A DNA stretch of 64,000 nucleotides from Ruegeria atlantica. GTDB lineage: Bacteria; Pseudomonadota; Alphaproteobacteria; Rhodobacterales; Rhodobacteraceae. The notes under the pieces are model-generated. The model did no database searches. It saw only the letters and a list, made by a program, of their open reading frames with translations, and was not told the DNA's origin. Numbering within the stretch: position 1 is the first letter of the stretch; each line of letters starts with the position of its first letter. The position numbers and the translations under genes were made by a program. The stretch is from NCBI RefSeq assembly GCF_001458195.1, contig NZ_CYPU01000021.1:1-64000 (forward strand), read 5' to 3'. Shown here piece by piece: positions 55,839 to 64,000 of the stretch.

Positions 55839-57029
55839 TTAGCTCGAAACCGCAGTTCCAGCGTTGTCGCCAACGCCGTCTTTGCGCGCCTTGGCAGAGG
55901 CAAGGGTGTCGCGCAGCTCGGTCTCCATCTTCTGCAGTTCCTGTTCGGCTGCGGCGCGTTTGGCCTTGCCTTCGTCAGCAATTGCAAGACTTTCGTTGAT
56001 CGTACCGATCAGGTCAGCATTGGCTTGCTTGACCGCCTCAATATCAAACACACCGCGTTCCATTTCCTCGCGGATCATCTTGTTCGACTCGCGCAGGTTT
56101 GCCGCGTTCGAGGTCAGCAGCTCATTCGTCAGGTCATTCGCATCACGCACGGCCGCAGCTGCCTCGGCGCTACGCTGGATGGTGACGGCCTGCGCCAGTT
56201 GCGTTTCCCACAAAGGCACGGTGTTGACGAGGGTCGAGTTGATCTTGGTCACCAGCGACTTGTCGTTTTCCTGCACCAACCGGATCGAGGGCAGCGATTG
56301 CATCGTCACCTGTCGTGTCAGCTTCAGGTCGTGAACACGCCGTTCCAGATCATCCCGCGCTGCACGCAGGTCACGCAGCTCTTGCGCTTTCATAACTTGT
56401 TGGTCTTCGGGCGCGGCCTGAACTTCGGCTTCTTTTTCGGGGATGTTCTGGCTGTCCAGCTCAGTCAGTTTTTCTTCACCTGCTGCGATATACAGCGCAA
56501 GCTCGTCATAAAAACCCAGCGTCTTTTCATACAACAGGTCCAGCGACTTGATGTCTTTCAGCAGCGTATGCTCGTGGCCCAGCAAATCGTCGGTGATCCT
56601 GTCGATCTGCCCCTGAACGTCTTCAAACTTGGCGGTAAACTGGGCGAAAGGCGCAGCCTTGCCCAACAGCTTTTCCCACCAGCTGCGTTCGCGCCGGACA
56701 TCCAGCTCACTGACTGAAAACCCGCGGATCGTCGTGACGATATTGCGCAGACTGTCCCCGGCAGGTCCGACATCTTTGTTGCGGACATCCGCCAGCATGG
56801 CCTGGCTGATTTCCTGCAATTCCGCCTGGGCAGACGACCCGAACGCGACGATGGAATTGGTGTTATCCATGTCGATCTCGTCCATGCGCTTGCGGATTTC
56901 GGCGCTGACAGGTTCGTCGGCTTCCTCAAGCAAGACGATTTCGGCGGTCGGGTCGGGCAGGGTGACAGCGGTCACTTCCTGCACCAGCGTTTCAGCCTCG
57001 ACCGCCTTGTTCTTGATGTCATCGGACAT
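55839..57029 (-). CDS. TelA-family toxic-anion resistance protein
   Basis: A 396-residue coiled-coil-rich cytoplasmic protein of the TelA/KlaA family, known from tellurite and other anion or envelope-stress resistance. Visible family segments: NSIVAFGSSAQAELQEISQA, VQGQIDRITDDLLGHEH, LKDIKSLDLLYEKTLGFYDE, LTRQVTMQSLPSIRLVQEN and the C-terminal helix with QANADLIGTINESL. Homologues are usually found next to XpaC, as here (30 bases apart). ATG at 57029 starts MSDDIKNK. Mechanism unknown. Confidence 0.9.
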   Translation of the reverse strand: MSDDIKNKAVEAETLVQEVTAVTLPDPTAEIVLLEEADEPVSAEIRKRMDEIDMDNTNSIVAFGSSAQAELQEISQAMLADVRNKDVGPAGDSLRNIVTTIRGFSVSELDVRRERSWWEKLLGKAAPFAQFTAKFEDVQGQIDRITDDLLGHEHTLLKDIKSLDLLYEKTLGFYDELALYIAAGEEKLTELDSQNIPEKEAEVQAAPEDQQVMKAQELRDLRAARDDLERRVHDLKLTRQVTMQSLPSIRLVQENDKSLVTKINSTLVNTVPLWETQLAQAVTIQRSAEAAAAVRDANDLTNELLTSNAANLRESNKMIREEMERGVFDIEAVKQANADLIGTINESLAIADEGKAKRAAAEQELQKMETELRDTLASAKARKDGVGDNAGTAVSS

Positions 57030-57058
57030 GGGGTAATCCTCTCTCAAATTGTGGCCGG

Positions 57059-57973
57059 TCAGTCCAACCGGACGCCTTCGCGTTGCAGCCTTTCGCGCAA
57101 CACATCAATTTCAACCGTCAGATCACTGCGGTCGTCCAAAAGCAACTTGCGGGTACGCGCCGCGAAATTCTGTTCAAGATCATCCAGGAGGGACGAATAA
57201 TCCTCCAGCGCCTGGGCATCGCGTGTGCGGGCATAAACGTCAGCAAACTTGACCGTCGCGTCACGGGCGCCCTTTAAGTAAACGGTCAGGTATTTACGCG
57301 CACCGGCCAGATCGCGGGGGTCTTCCTCGACCGTGCGGAACAGGTCGCGAGCGGTATCCTGAAAACGTTCAACCCGGGCCTCGATCCTGCGGTCGCCAGC
57401 GCGTTTGATGGCGTCGGTCATCTCGGACAGATGTGTTTCAGCATCTTCCACGACGCGGGCAACGCGGTCTTGCTGGAAAGTGTCGATGCCTTCCATGCCT
57501 TTGTCAGTCATCGGATCAATTCCGAAAGAGACAGAGTGCAGGACGCCGGCCATCAAGCCGAACAGAATCGGGGCGATCAGGCTGGCCTCAGACGCTGCGG
57601 CTGCATCCAGATATTCGGTGCGATAAGCGGCCAATCCGACGCCAAGTCCGGTCAATAGGCTGGAGAATATCTTTCTGGGAAACGCCGGGCGACGGGCCGT
57701 GCGGCGAGCGTTGTAGGCGGATTCGGCCCGCAGCCCTTCGCGCAGCAGAAATGCTGCGGCTGTCAAAAGACCCGCTGCGATCAGGCCAATAGTCAATCCG
57801 ACGGCCCCGTCGTTCAGAGACAAAAAAACCAAGGCAACAGCCGGGAGAAACAACAGGTTAGCGCGGGCTCCGGCCGGTTCGACCCGCGCGACGTCAAACT
57901 GTCCGCGCGGAGGATGATTCGGAGAAGAGGCGTCGTCTTGTGGGCTGAATTTCCCGCCATACCGTTTGGCCAT
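57059..57973 (-). CDS. XpaC-family membrane protein
   Basis: A 304-residue protein of the 5-bromo-4-chloroindolyl-phosphate hydrolysis (XpaC) family. Four hydrophobic helices in the first half (LLFLPAVALVFLSLN, GLTIGLIAAGLLTAAAFLL, LLTGLGVGLAAYRTEY, LIAPILFGLMAGVLHSVSFG) are followed by a long cytoplasmic coiled-coil (residues about 160-300). The hydrolase name rests on an old plate assay and no catalytic motif is visible; a membrane partner of TelA is more likely. It begins 4 bases after the small upstream gene. Confidence 0.88.
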   Translation of the reverse strand: MAKRYGGKFSPQDDASSPNHPPRGQFDVARVEPAGARANLLFLPAVALVFLSLNDGAVGLTIGLIAAGLLTAAAFLLREGLRAESAYNARRTARRPAFPRKIFSSLLTGLGVGLAAYRTEYLDAAAASEASLIAPILFGLMAGVLHSVSFGIDPMTDKGMEGIDTFQQDRVARVVEDAETHLSEMTDAIKRAGDRRIEARVERFQDTARDLFRTVEEDPRDLAGARKYLTVYLKGARDATVKFADVYARTRDAQALEDYSSLLDDLEQNFAARTRKLLLDDRSDLTVEIDVLRERLQREGVRLD

Positions 57974-57977
57974 GTGC

Positions 57978-58067
57978 TTACAAGCCTCCCAATACGCCGG
58001 TGCAGACGCCGAACATCAGCATCAACAACACGACATAGGCCAGTTTTTGCACTCCGGTCCCGGACAT
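57978..58067 (-). CDS. 29-residue single-helix membrane peptide, leader gene of the xpaC-telA cluster
   Basis: An open frame of 30 codons (MSGTGVQKLAYVVLLMLMFG, then VCTGVLGGL). It is hydrophobic for about 22 residues with a Lys at position 8 that would set its orientation. It has a G-run ribosome site directly upstream of the ATG, a TAA stop, and ends 4 bases before xpaC. Size, signal and spacing support a real translated small membrane protein. It is below the size that gene finders normally report. Confidence 0.7.
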   Translation of the reverse strand: MSGTGVQKLAYVVLLMLMFGVCTGVLGGL

Positions 58068-58147
58068 GGCGCCCCCCAAAAATGTCCCTTGGGGAAATCT
58101 AGGCCATGAGAGGCCGTGGCGCTAGGGGGAAGGTTGCCTAACCTGCG

Positions 58148-58957
58148 TCACTTGCGAGGTTTCTTGCCGATTGGGGGCCGATTTCGCTGTGGACGGGCGG
58201 GTCGTTTGGCCGGTGCTTCGGGCTCGGCTTCCAGACCCAGTTGATCGCGCATGACCCGCCGGCGGATTTCTTCGACTTCACCGGGTTTCAGGCTTCCCAG
58301 TTGGAAGGGGCCGTAGGACACACGCAGCAGCCGGTTCACCGCAAAACCGATATCTTCTATCGCACGACGAATTTCACGGTTCTTGCCCTCACGCAGACCG
58401 ATGGTCAGCCAGGCATTTGCACCCTGCTGGCGGTCCAGTGTGACGTCCATCGGCAAAAAACGTTCCCCATCGATCACAAGCCCTTTACGAAGCGGTGCGA
58501 AATCCTCGTCCTTGGGGCGGCCATTTACCCGCACGCGGTATTTGCGTAGCCATCCGGTCGAAGGCAGTTCCAACTTGCGTTTGATGCCGCCATCATTTGT
58601 TAACAGCAGTAACCCTTCCGAGTTCAGGTCCAACCGCCCAACGCTCACGACCCGGGGCATATCCTCGGGCAGTTTGTCGAATATCGTCGCGCGTCCTTTT
58701 TCGTCACGTGTCGTTGTCACCAGACCAGAAGGCTTGTGATACAGCCACAGGCGCGAAGGTTCCGGTTCCGACACCGGTTTGCCGTCGACAAAGATCTTGT
58801 CCTTGGCGGTGACGTTCAGCGCAGGGCTGTCGATGGTCTTGCCGTTTACACTCACACGACCTGCTTCGATCATGCGTTCAGCTTCACGGCGCGAGGCAAC
58901 GCCTGCGCGGGCAAGGACTTTGGCGATCCGGTCGCCGGGAGGAGGGGTTTTGGTCAT
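58148..58957 (-). CDS. rluB: Ribosomal large subunit pseudouridine synthase (RluB-like)
   Basis: A 269-residue enzyme that converts a uridine of 23S rRNA to pseudouridine. An S4 RNA-binding domain at the N-terminus (RIAKVLARAGVASRREAERM) is followed by the RsuA-type catalytic domain with the catalytic Asp in VVSVGRLDLNSEGLLLLTND and later REGKNREIRRAIEDIGF. A basic C-terminal tail (KRPARPQRNRP) extends it. Start 58957 (MTKTPPP) has GGAGG-like sequence upstream; tadA is transcribed the other way from 59019. Confidence 0.9.
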   Translation of the reverse strand: MTKTPPPGDRIAKVLARAGVASRREAERMIEAGRVSVNGKTIDSPALNVTAKDKIFVDGKPVSEPEPSRLWLYHKPSGLVTTTRDEKGRATIFDKLPEDMPRVVSVGRLDLNSEGLLLLTNDGGIKRKLELPSTGWLRKYRVRVNGRPKDEDFAPLRKGLVIDGERFLPMDVTLDRQQGANAWLTIGLREGKNREIRRAIEDIGFAVNRLLRVSYGPFQLGSLKPGEVEEIRRRVMRDQLGLEAEPEAPAKRPARPQRNRPPIGKKPRK

Positions 58958-59018
58958 CCGCAGCCCATAGCGCATCCCGGCCGCTTGCGAAAGACAGGTT
59001 TCTGTTGCAGTCAGAGGC

Positions 59019-59468
59019 ATGGTGTTCAGATCGCACATGGATAAGGCGCTGGTTGAAGCGCGCGCTGCGGCGGATCGTGGTGAAGTACCTGTGGGCGCTG
59101 TTATTGCCGGCCCCGATGGCGTGATCGTGGCCTCTGCGGGCAACCGAACACGAGAGCTGAACGATCCCACCGCCCATGCCGAGATACTGGCCCTGCGTGC
59201 CGCATGCGCCGCAGCCGGATCCGAACGTCTGCCCGATCACGATCTCTATGTGACGTTAGAGCCTTGCGCGATGTGTGCAGCGGCTCTGGCAGCGGCGCGT
59301 ATCCGGCGCATCTATTACGGGGCCGCCGATCCGAAATCAGGCGGCGTTGCTCATGGCGCGCGGGTTTTCACCCATACACAAGCACACCACGTGCCAGAGG
59401 TTTACGACGGCATCCGAGGGCAGGAGGCCGCCGAGCTTTTGAAAGAGTTCTTCGCCGCGCGGCGTTAA
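59019..59468 (+). CDS. tadA: tRNA-specific adenosine deaminase
   Basis: A 149-residue zinc enzyme that makes inosine at position 34 of tRNA-Arg. Zinc ligands and catalytic Glu: His53-Ala-Glu55 (TAHAEILALR) and Cys83/Cys86 (EPCAMCAAAL). The opening MVFRSHMDKALVEARAAA matches the family start, so ATG 59019 is used. It is divergent from rluB across 61 bases that must hold both promoters. Confidence 0.95.
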   Translation: MVFRSHMDKALVEARAAADRGEVPVGAVIAGPDGVIVASAGNRTRELNDPTAHAEILALRAACAAAGSERLPDHDLYVTLEPCAMCAAALAAARIRRIYYGAADPKSGGVAHGARVFTHTQAHHVPEVYDGIRGQEAAELLKEFFAARR

Positions 59469-59470
59469 CC

Positions 59471-60163
59471 TCAAAGAGTAATGGCCTTCATCACCTCGGG
59501 TTCGATGACATCGACCCCTGGCAACCCGTCGACCAGCGCCTGAGCTGATTGTTCGAGGATCGGGAAGGTCTTGTAATGGCAGGGAATCACGGTCTTGAAA
59601 TTGAAATACCGCTTGGCCGCATATGCCGCGCCCTTCATGTCCATCGTGAAGTGACCGCCTGCCGACAGGATCCCGATATCGGGTTTGTAGTAATCCCCCA
59701 TCCAATCCATATCGGCCATGATGTCGGTATCGCCCGAGACATACAGCATGCGCCCGTCCGAGGCGATCATGAACCCAACCTCGCTGCCGCCAGTACGCAG
59801 CCCGTCAGGGGTAGAAAAGGTCGAGCTGTGCGAGGCTGGCACCATCGACACTTTGACGCCGTTCAGGTTCACGGTGCCGCCCTTGTTGTAGCCTATAGTT
59901 TCCAACCCGTCGGACTCGCTCCAATACCCCATCAGGTCGTATTGTCCGACCACGGGGACGTTCAGGTGCTTGGCCAGCGACACGACATCGGCGACGTGAT
60001 CAAAGTGTGTATGCGTCAGAAGGATATGAGTCGCACCGTTTAGAGCGTCATCATGCTGTTCCTCGGACAAGACTGGGTTACCCGTCAGCCAGGGGTCGAC
60101 CAGCAGAACCTGTCCGCCGGTTTCGATGCGGAAACTGCCGTGTCCAAGCCAAATGATGTTCAT
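59471..60163 (-). CDS. UPF0173-type metal-dependent hydrolase (MBL fold)
   Basis: A 230-residue MBL-fold protein. It begins MNIIWLGHGSFRIETGGQ, and metal sites are in ILLTHTHFDHVADVVSLA, ASHSSTF and SGDTDIMAD, with the final His in CHYKTFP. These are UlaG/UPF0173 family features; substrates are unknown. ATG 60163 matches relatives; an upstream extension is unlikely. Convergent with tadA, 2 bases apart. Confidence 0.88.
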   Translation of the reverse strand: MNIIWLGHGSFRIETGGQVLLVDPWLTGNPVLSEEQHDDALNGATHILLTHTHFDHVADVVSLAKHLNVPVVGQYDLMGYWSESDGLETIGYNKGGTVNLNGVKVSMVPASHSSTFSTPDGLRTGGSEVGFMIASDGRMLYVSGDTDIMADMDWMGDYYKPDIGILSAGGHFTMDMKGAAYAAKRYFNFKTVIPCHYKTFPILEQSAQALVDGLPGVDVIEPEVMKAITL

Positions 60164-60223
60164 GAATTCATCCTCCCAAAACAAGCTGTTGGCATTAACT
60201 TAGCATCGGCTATGTAAAAGTTC

Positions 60224-60880
60224 ATGGACTGGTTTCAGGAAATTGATGGCTATTGCGAGCGCTTGTCGCCCGCCTATTGGGCCGAACCGATAAACGCGGT
60301 GACAAACGCGGCGTTTCTGATTGCTGCGTTTGTCATGTGGCGGCGCGTGCGCGGGCAGGGGATGCCGCTGGCGATGGTGCTGGTCGTCATTCTCGCCGCT
60401 ATCGGGCTTGGCAGTTACCTGTTCCATACCCACGCGCAGGTCTGGGCCGCCATGGCGGATGTTCTGCCGATTTTGCTATACATCCTGGTCTACATCTTCG
60501 CGATCAACGGGGACGTCTGGCACATGCGGCCGCTTCCGGCCGGGATCGTGACGGCGCTGTTCATTCCCTATGCCGCGGCGACGGTGCCCCTGTTTCAGTT
60601 GGTTCCGGGTTTGGGTGGGTCAGCAGCCTATGCCCCGGTGCCGCTGCTGATCTTGATCTATGCGTTCCTTTTGCGCCGCCGGGTGCCGGACACCGCCCGT
60701 GGTCTGGCCATCGGGGCGATGATCCTGATCGCATCGATCACCTTTCGTACGCTGGACGAACCCATATGTGGGCAGATCCCGTTTGGCACGCATTTCATGT
60801 GGCACATCCTGAATGCCCTCATGCTGGGCTGGATGATCGAGGTGTATCGTAGTCACCTGACCCGCGCGGCTCAGGCCTGA
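60224..60880 (+). CDS. Ceramidase-family membrane protein
   Basis: A 218-residue protein with about seven membrane helices. It has the alkaline-ceramidase motifs: WAEPINAVTNAAFL near the start, IGLGSYLFHTHAQVWAAMAD with the zinc His and Asp, and the C-terminal GTHFMWHILNALMLGWM with the remaining His ligands. It may cleave a ceramide-like or other amide lipid. It overlaps the DUF4202 gene end by 10 bases. Confidence 0.85.
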   Translation: MDWFQEIDGYCERLSPAYWAEPINAVTNAAFLIAAFVMWRRVRGQGMPLAMVLVVILAAIGLGSYLFHTHAQVWAAMADVLPILLYILVYIFAINGDVWHMRPLPAGIVTALFIPYAAATVPLFQLVPGLGGSAAYAPVPLLILIYAFLLRRRVPDTARGLAIGAMILIASITFRTLDEPICGQIPFGTHFMWHILNALMLGWMIEVYRSHLTRAAQA

Positions 60881-61434
60881 AACGCTGCGGCCAGTTCCGC
60901 GGGCAGGTCAAATTCAGACAGCACGCGTGCTCGGCCTTGATCCGACATCTTGCGCGCGGTTTTCTCGACGATGCTTTGGATTTTCTCGGCCGAGTGCTTT
61001 TCGGCGAACGGTGCGAAATACCATTTAAGGAAAACGAAACAGATCACATCCTCCAGCGCCTGCACCTCGTCGTCGCGCTTGATGCCTTGTTTGCGCAGCA
61101 TGCGACCGGCGGCCTCGACATCGTCGGCGCTGTAGCCGTTCTTTTCCATCAAGCCCGTCACAACGTCAGCATGATGAACGCCCTGCGCTTTGCGCCATGT
61201 CAGGTATCCAGCGCGACCTTCCGGATATTCACTGCGCGCCAGTTTCCACCGCTCCACGTGCTGACCCCGCGCAGCGATCTGCAGTGGGTCGGATGCATCT
61301 GGGAACAATCGGTCCAACTCGGCGCTCATGCGTTGACCATACAAAAGCTCGGCTGGCTGGCTGTCTTCCAGATTGGGATCTTGTGAGTTGGCCGCATCAA
61401 TTGCGTCCAGAACAGCTTGCTTGCGCGCGTTCAT
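60871..61434 (-). CDS. DUF4202 protein
   Basis: A 187-residue cytoplasmic protein. Family segments: QVLDAIDAANSQDP-like start, AARGQHVERWKLARSEYPEG, YLTWRKAQGVHHADVVTGLM, LEDVICFVFLKWYFAPFAEK. Its function is unknown; all-helical composition with His residues in an HD-like arrangement (RGQHVERW, GVHHAD). Start 61434 follows GCGGAAG. Overlaps the converging ceramidase gene by 10 bases. Confidence 0.85.
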   Translation of the reverse strand: MNARKQAVLDAIDAANSQDPNLEDSQPAELLYGQRMSAELDRLFPDASDPLQIAARGQHVERWKLARSEYPEGRAGYLTWRKAQGVHHADVVTGLMEKNGYSADDVEAAGRMLRKQGIKRDDEVQALEDVICFVFLKWYFAPFAEKHSAEKIQSIVEKTARKMSDQGRARVLSEFDLPAELAAAFQA

Positions 61435-61574
61435 CTTCCGCTCCGTTGGCTTGCCGGGTCTGCAGGGCAGGCCGGCGGGCACTTGTGGACCACCATAGCG
61501 ATACGCCGCGCGGAACGCAGCAGGCAATCGGCGGCCCGGGGCATTTGGACCCGACCCGCCGATTGCGGGCTAAG

Positions 61575-61739
61575 TTATTTGCCCGGTTTGTTCTGATCCT
61601 GAGTGACAGGTTCCGACACCTGATCGGGGAAAATCAGGCTGCGAGTCAGGGTGTCCATGCTTGGGCCAAAAGCGCCCGCCTGAGCTTGCGCAGCAAGAAC
61701 CGTAGTGGCCAGTACAAAGGCAGTCATGAACGTTTTCAT
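61575..61739 (-). CDS. Small secreted protein, 54 residues
   Basis: An open frame starting MKTFMTAFVLATTVLAAQAQ, a clear signal peptide cut after AQA, then AGAFGPSMDTLTRSLIFPDQ and a charged end (QDQNKPGK, TAA stop). GGAG lies about nine bases before the ATG. The mature part of about 33 residues has no known family. It stands alone between the DUF4202 gene and gatC and is too short for most gene finders. The upstream stretch to 61860 has repeated TTCAGTTCAG and GTTCATTTTT-type motifs that may hold its promoter. Confidence 0.75.
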   Translation of the reverse strand: MKTFMTAFVLATTVLAAQAQAGAFGPSMDTLTRSLIFPDQVSEPVTQDQNKPGK

Positions 61740-61976
61740 CGTTTTTCTCCATATAAGGCTGTGCCGTGCCCTATGAAATGAACAGTTCAGTTCAGTATTT
61801 CAAGATGTGAAGTGAACTAATCGGTTCATTTTTTTACTTAGGGGTATTCAGAAATGAATGATCGGACAGGATTTATGGACCTTTGCCATGCGCTCACGGG
61901 TGGATCAGTGCCTTGGCGGTCTTGCGACCCGGCGACCAGACAGGTAAATGCCCCCTAACGCATATGAGGATATCCG

Positions 61977-62264
61977 ATGTCGATTGACCAAAGCAACGCC
62001 GCCAAGGTGGCCAAACTGGCCCGGATCAAGGTCGAGGATGACGCGCTGCCTGCGCTGGCATCCGAATTCAACACCATCCTTGGCTTCATCGAGCAACTCA
62101 ACGAGGTTGATATCGAAGGTGTCGAACCGATGGTTTCGGTCGAGCCGATGCGCCTAAAACGCCGCGAGGATGTGGTCACTGACGGCAACCAGCAAGACAA
62201 GGTTCTGGCCAATGCCCCTGATGCGCGCGAAGGGTTCTTCGCTGTTCCCAAAGTTGTGGAGTAA
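61977..62264 (+). CDS. gatC: Asp/Glu-tRNA amidotransferase subunit C
   Basis: A 95-residue subunit of the enzyme that converts Glu-tRNA(Gln) and Asp-tRNA(Asn) to the amide forms. Family start: IDQSNAAKVAKLARIKVEDD, then LGFIEQLNEVDIEGVEPM and the LREDxV-like LKRREDVVTDG. It is followed 3 bases later by gatA. GatB is not in this window. Confidence 0.95.
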   Translation: MSIDQSNAAKVAKLARIKVEDDALPALASEFNTILGFIEQLNEVDIEGVEPMVSVEPMRLKRREDVVTDGNQQDKVLANAPDAREGFFAVPKVVE

Positions 62265-62267
62265 GAC

Positions 62268-63755
62268 ATGAGCGATCTGAACAAACTGGGCCTGGCCGAA
62301 GCGCGCGACGCTCTGCGCGCTGGCGACGTAACCTCTGTCGAGCTGACCGAATCCTGCCTGAAGGCGATCGATGACGCCGACGCACTGAACGCTTTTGTCC
62401 ACAAAACGCCCGAAATCGCGCTGGAGCGCGCCAAGGCGGCGGATGAGCGGATCAAAGCAGGCGACGCGCCGTCGATGTGCGGCCTGCCGATCGGCATCAA
62501 GGATCTGTTCTGCACCAAAGGCGTACCCTCGCAGGCGGCATCTAAAATCCTCGAAGGGTTCAAGCCCGAATACGAATCCACTGTGTCTCAGCAACTGGCA
62601 GATTCTGGCGCGGTGATGTTGGGCAAGCTGAACATGGACGAATTCGCCATGGGCTCGTCTAACGAAACTTCCGTGTATGGAAATGCGGTCAGCCCATGGC
62701 GCCGGGGCAATGACGATGCGCAACTGACACCCGGTGGATCGTCCGGTGGGTCGGCCTCGGCCGTCGCTGCCGATCTTTGTCTTGCCGCCACCGGCACCGA
62801 TACCGGCGGCTCGATCCGCCAGCCTGCTGCATTTGTTGGCATTACTGGTATCAAGCCGACTTATGGTCGTTGCTCGCGCTGGGGCATCGTTGCGTTCGCT
62901 TCTTCATTGGATCAAGCCGGGCCGATGACCAAGAACGTGCGCGACGCTGCGATCATGCTCGAGGCCATGTGTGGTCATGATCCCAAGGATTCGACCAGCA
63001 CCGAACTGGCCGTTCCGAATTTTGAGGCGATGCTGACCGGCGATATCAAAGGCAAGAAAATCGGTATCCCCAAGGAATACCGTATGGACGGAATGCCTGC
63101 GGAAATCGAAAAGCTGTGGGCCGAAGGCGCTGAGATGCTGAAAGCAGCAGGCGCCGAGATTGTCGACATTTCGCTGCCGCACACCAAGTATGCGCTGCCC
63201 ACATACTACGTGATTGCCCCGGCCGAAGCGTCCTCGAACCTCGCCCGCTACGACGGTGTCCGCTATGGCCGCCGCGCGCAACTCGCGCAAGGCGATGGCA
63301 TTACCGAGATGTACGAAAAAACCCGCGCTGAAGGCTTTGGCCACGAAGTGCAGCGCCGTGTCATGATTGGCACCTATGTGCTGTCGGCAGGGTTCTATGA
63401 TGCCTACTATAACCGCGCTCGCAAGGTGCGGACCCTGATCAAGAAAGACTTCGAAGATGTCTTCGCCGCAGGGATCGACGCAATCCTGACGCCTGCTACC
63501 CCGTCGGCGTCCTTTGGTCTGGGCGAGATGACCGAGGCGGACCCGGTGCAGATGTACCTCAACGACGTCTTTACCGTGACAGTGAACCTTGCCGGTTTGC
63601 CCGGTATCTCGGTTCCCGCAGGTTTGGACCAACAGGGATTGCCGCTGGGTCTGCAGCTGATCGGCCGCCCGTGGGAAGAAGGCGATTTGCTGAACACAGC
63701 TTATGCGTTGGAAAGTGCCGGTGGATTTGTGGCCAAGCCGGGCAAATGGTGGTAA
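62268..63755 (+). CDS. gatA: Asp/Glu-tRNA amidotransferase subunit A
   Basis: A 495-residue amidase that frees ammonia from glutamine. Triad: Lys78 ([13 protein letters not shown]), Ser158 ([18 protein letters not shown]) and nucleophile Ser182 ([16 protein letters not shown]). The glutaminase and channel motifs ([27 protein letters not shown]) are conserved. Forms GatCAB with the adjacent gatC and a distant gatB. Confidence 0.97.
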   Translation: MSDLNKLGLAEARDALRAGDVTSVELTESCLKAIDDADALNAFVHKTPEIALERAKAADERIKAGDAPSMCGLPIGIKDLFCTKGVPSQAASKILEGFKPEYESTVSQQLADSGAVMLGKLNMDEFAMGSSNETSVYGNAVSPWRRGNDDAQLTPGGSSGGSASAVAADLCLAATGTDTGGSIRQPAAFVGITGIKPTYGRCSRWGIVAFASSLDQAGPMTKNVRDAAIMLEAMCGHDPKDSTSTELAVPNFEAMLTGDIKGKKIGIPKEYRMDGMPAEIEKLWAEGAEMLKAAGAEIVDISLPHTKYALPTYYVIAPAEASSNLARYDGVRYGRRAQLAQGDGITEMYEKTRAEGFGHEVQRRVMIGTYVLSAGFYDAYYNRARKVRTLIKKDFEDVFAAGIDAILTPATPSASFGLGEMTEADPVQMYLNDVFTVTVNLAGLPGISVPAGLDQQGLPLGLQLIGRPWEEGDLLNTAYALESAGGFVAKPGKWW

Positions 63756-63795
63756 TCCTCGGATCAGGCAAGACCAGCTAAAACGGAGCAGCTGA

Positions 63796-64000
63796 ATGCG
63801 CTTTACGCTTCTGATCCCCGCAATCGGGCTTATGGCCGCCTGTAACACGGTGGCCCCGGTCCAGGGTACAGGATTCAACACGCCTCAATATCAGGCGCAG
63901 CGCGAGGCGGCGCTAGCCGGACAAGGCTATACCGGCAACCCATTGACTGGCCCTGCTGAGGCTTCAGAACAACAACTGGGCGCACCCGGCAGCACCCCAA
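63796..64000 (+). CDS. Lipoprotein gene, cut by the window end
   Basis: ATG at 63796 after GGAGCAGC; the start MRFTLLIPAIGLMAACNTVA is a lipoprotein signal with Cys16 (MAAC). The next residues are Gln/Gly/Thr-rich (GTGFNTPQYQAQREAALAGQ) without a known family. The frame is still open at 64000. It lies 40 bases after gatA and may share its transcript. Confidence 0.65.
   Translation, partial: MRFTLLIPAIGLMAACNTVAPVQGTGFNTPQYQAQREAALAGQGYTGNPLTGPAEASEQQLGAPGSTP

Overview
The window looks like chromosomal DNA of a marine alphaproteobacterium of the Rhodobacterales (Roseobacter group, Ruegeria-like). The basis is gene content and protein style: TRAP and peptide ABC uptake systems, an amidase/hydroxyacid dehydrogenase operon, DUF1254, DUF2927 and HlyU proteins, GatCA, G+C-rich third positions in the right half, and a family of intergenic repeats. 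Genus-level placement is inference, since no rRNA or marker phylogeny is available here.

The left part (1-36.7 kb) is accessory in character. It starts with a class III aminotransferase fragment and a complete IS3-type element (184-1400) with a canonical GGGAAAC frameshift site. Next come a TetR regulator with a DUF1254/DUF1214 protein, an arylsulfatase, a large SAM-cyclase-ATPase-TPR signalling protein, small metabolic genes (HlyU-like, cupin, aldo/keto reductase), an IS30/IS6 scar and two glutathione transferase genes. An IclR regulator then faces a seven-gene catabolic operon (TRAP transporter, amidase, small membrane protein, 2-hydroxyacid dehydrogenase, beta-hydroxyacid dehydrogenase). 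A TPR regulator, a metallo-beta-lactamase/unknown/HupE-like group, a decayed integrase, and a two-component locus follow. In that locus the histidine kinase is broken, the response regulator is intact, and a lipoprotein carries a long Gly/Asn repeat. Long intergenic stretches hold diverged copies of one repeat family.

A tRNA-Gly(TCC) gene (36467-36541) marks the boundary. Its 3' part is duplicated exactly (47 bp) 90 bp downstream, the usual footprint of site-specific integration into a tRNA gene.

The right part (36.8-64 kb) is compact and core-like: an ABC exporter, an acyl-CoA synthetase with an esterase, a phosphodiesterase-like protein, then a long minus-strand series. Read in its own direction, that series begins with rluB and a 29-residue membrane peptide. 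It continues with XpaC, TelA, a DUF2927 lipoprotein, an SPFH-GYF protein, a DUF442-like phosphatase and a zinc-ribbon membrane protein. It then runs into a nitroreductase, dtd, glycerate kinase, a CocE-type hydrolase and a complete dipeptide ABC transporter. Beyond rluB lie tadA, a metal-dependent hydrolase, a ceramidase-family protein, a DUF4202 protein, a 54-residue secreted protein, gatC-gatA and the start of a lipoprotein gene.

The best candidate for a poorly described system is the XpaC-TelA-SPFH-zinc-ribbon cluster (52.1-58.1 kb). It contains the membrane-anchor parts of the Bacillus subtilis ydjFGHI (PspA) system without PspA, joined to toxic-anion-resistance proteins and a phosphatase. 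The tRNA scar, the MBL/HupE group and the structured leader of the TRAP operon are also worth checking.
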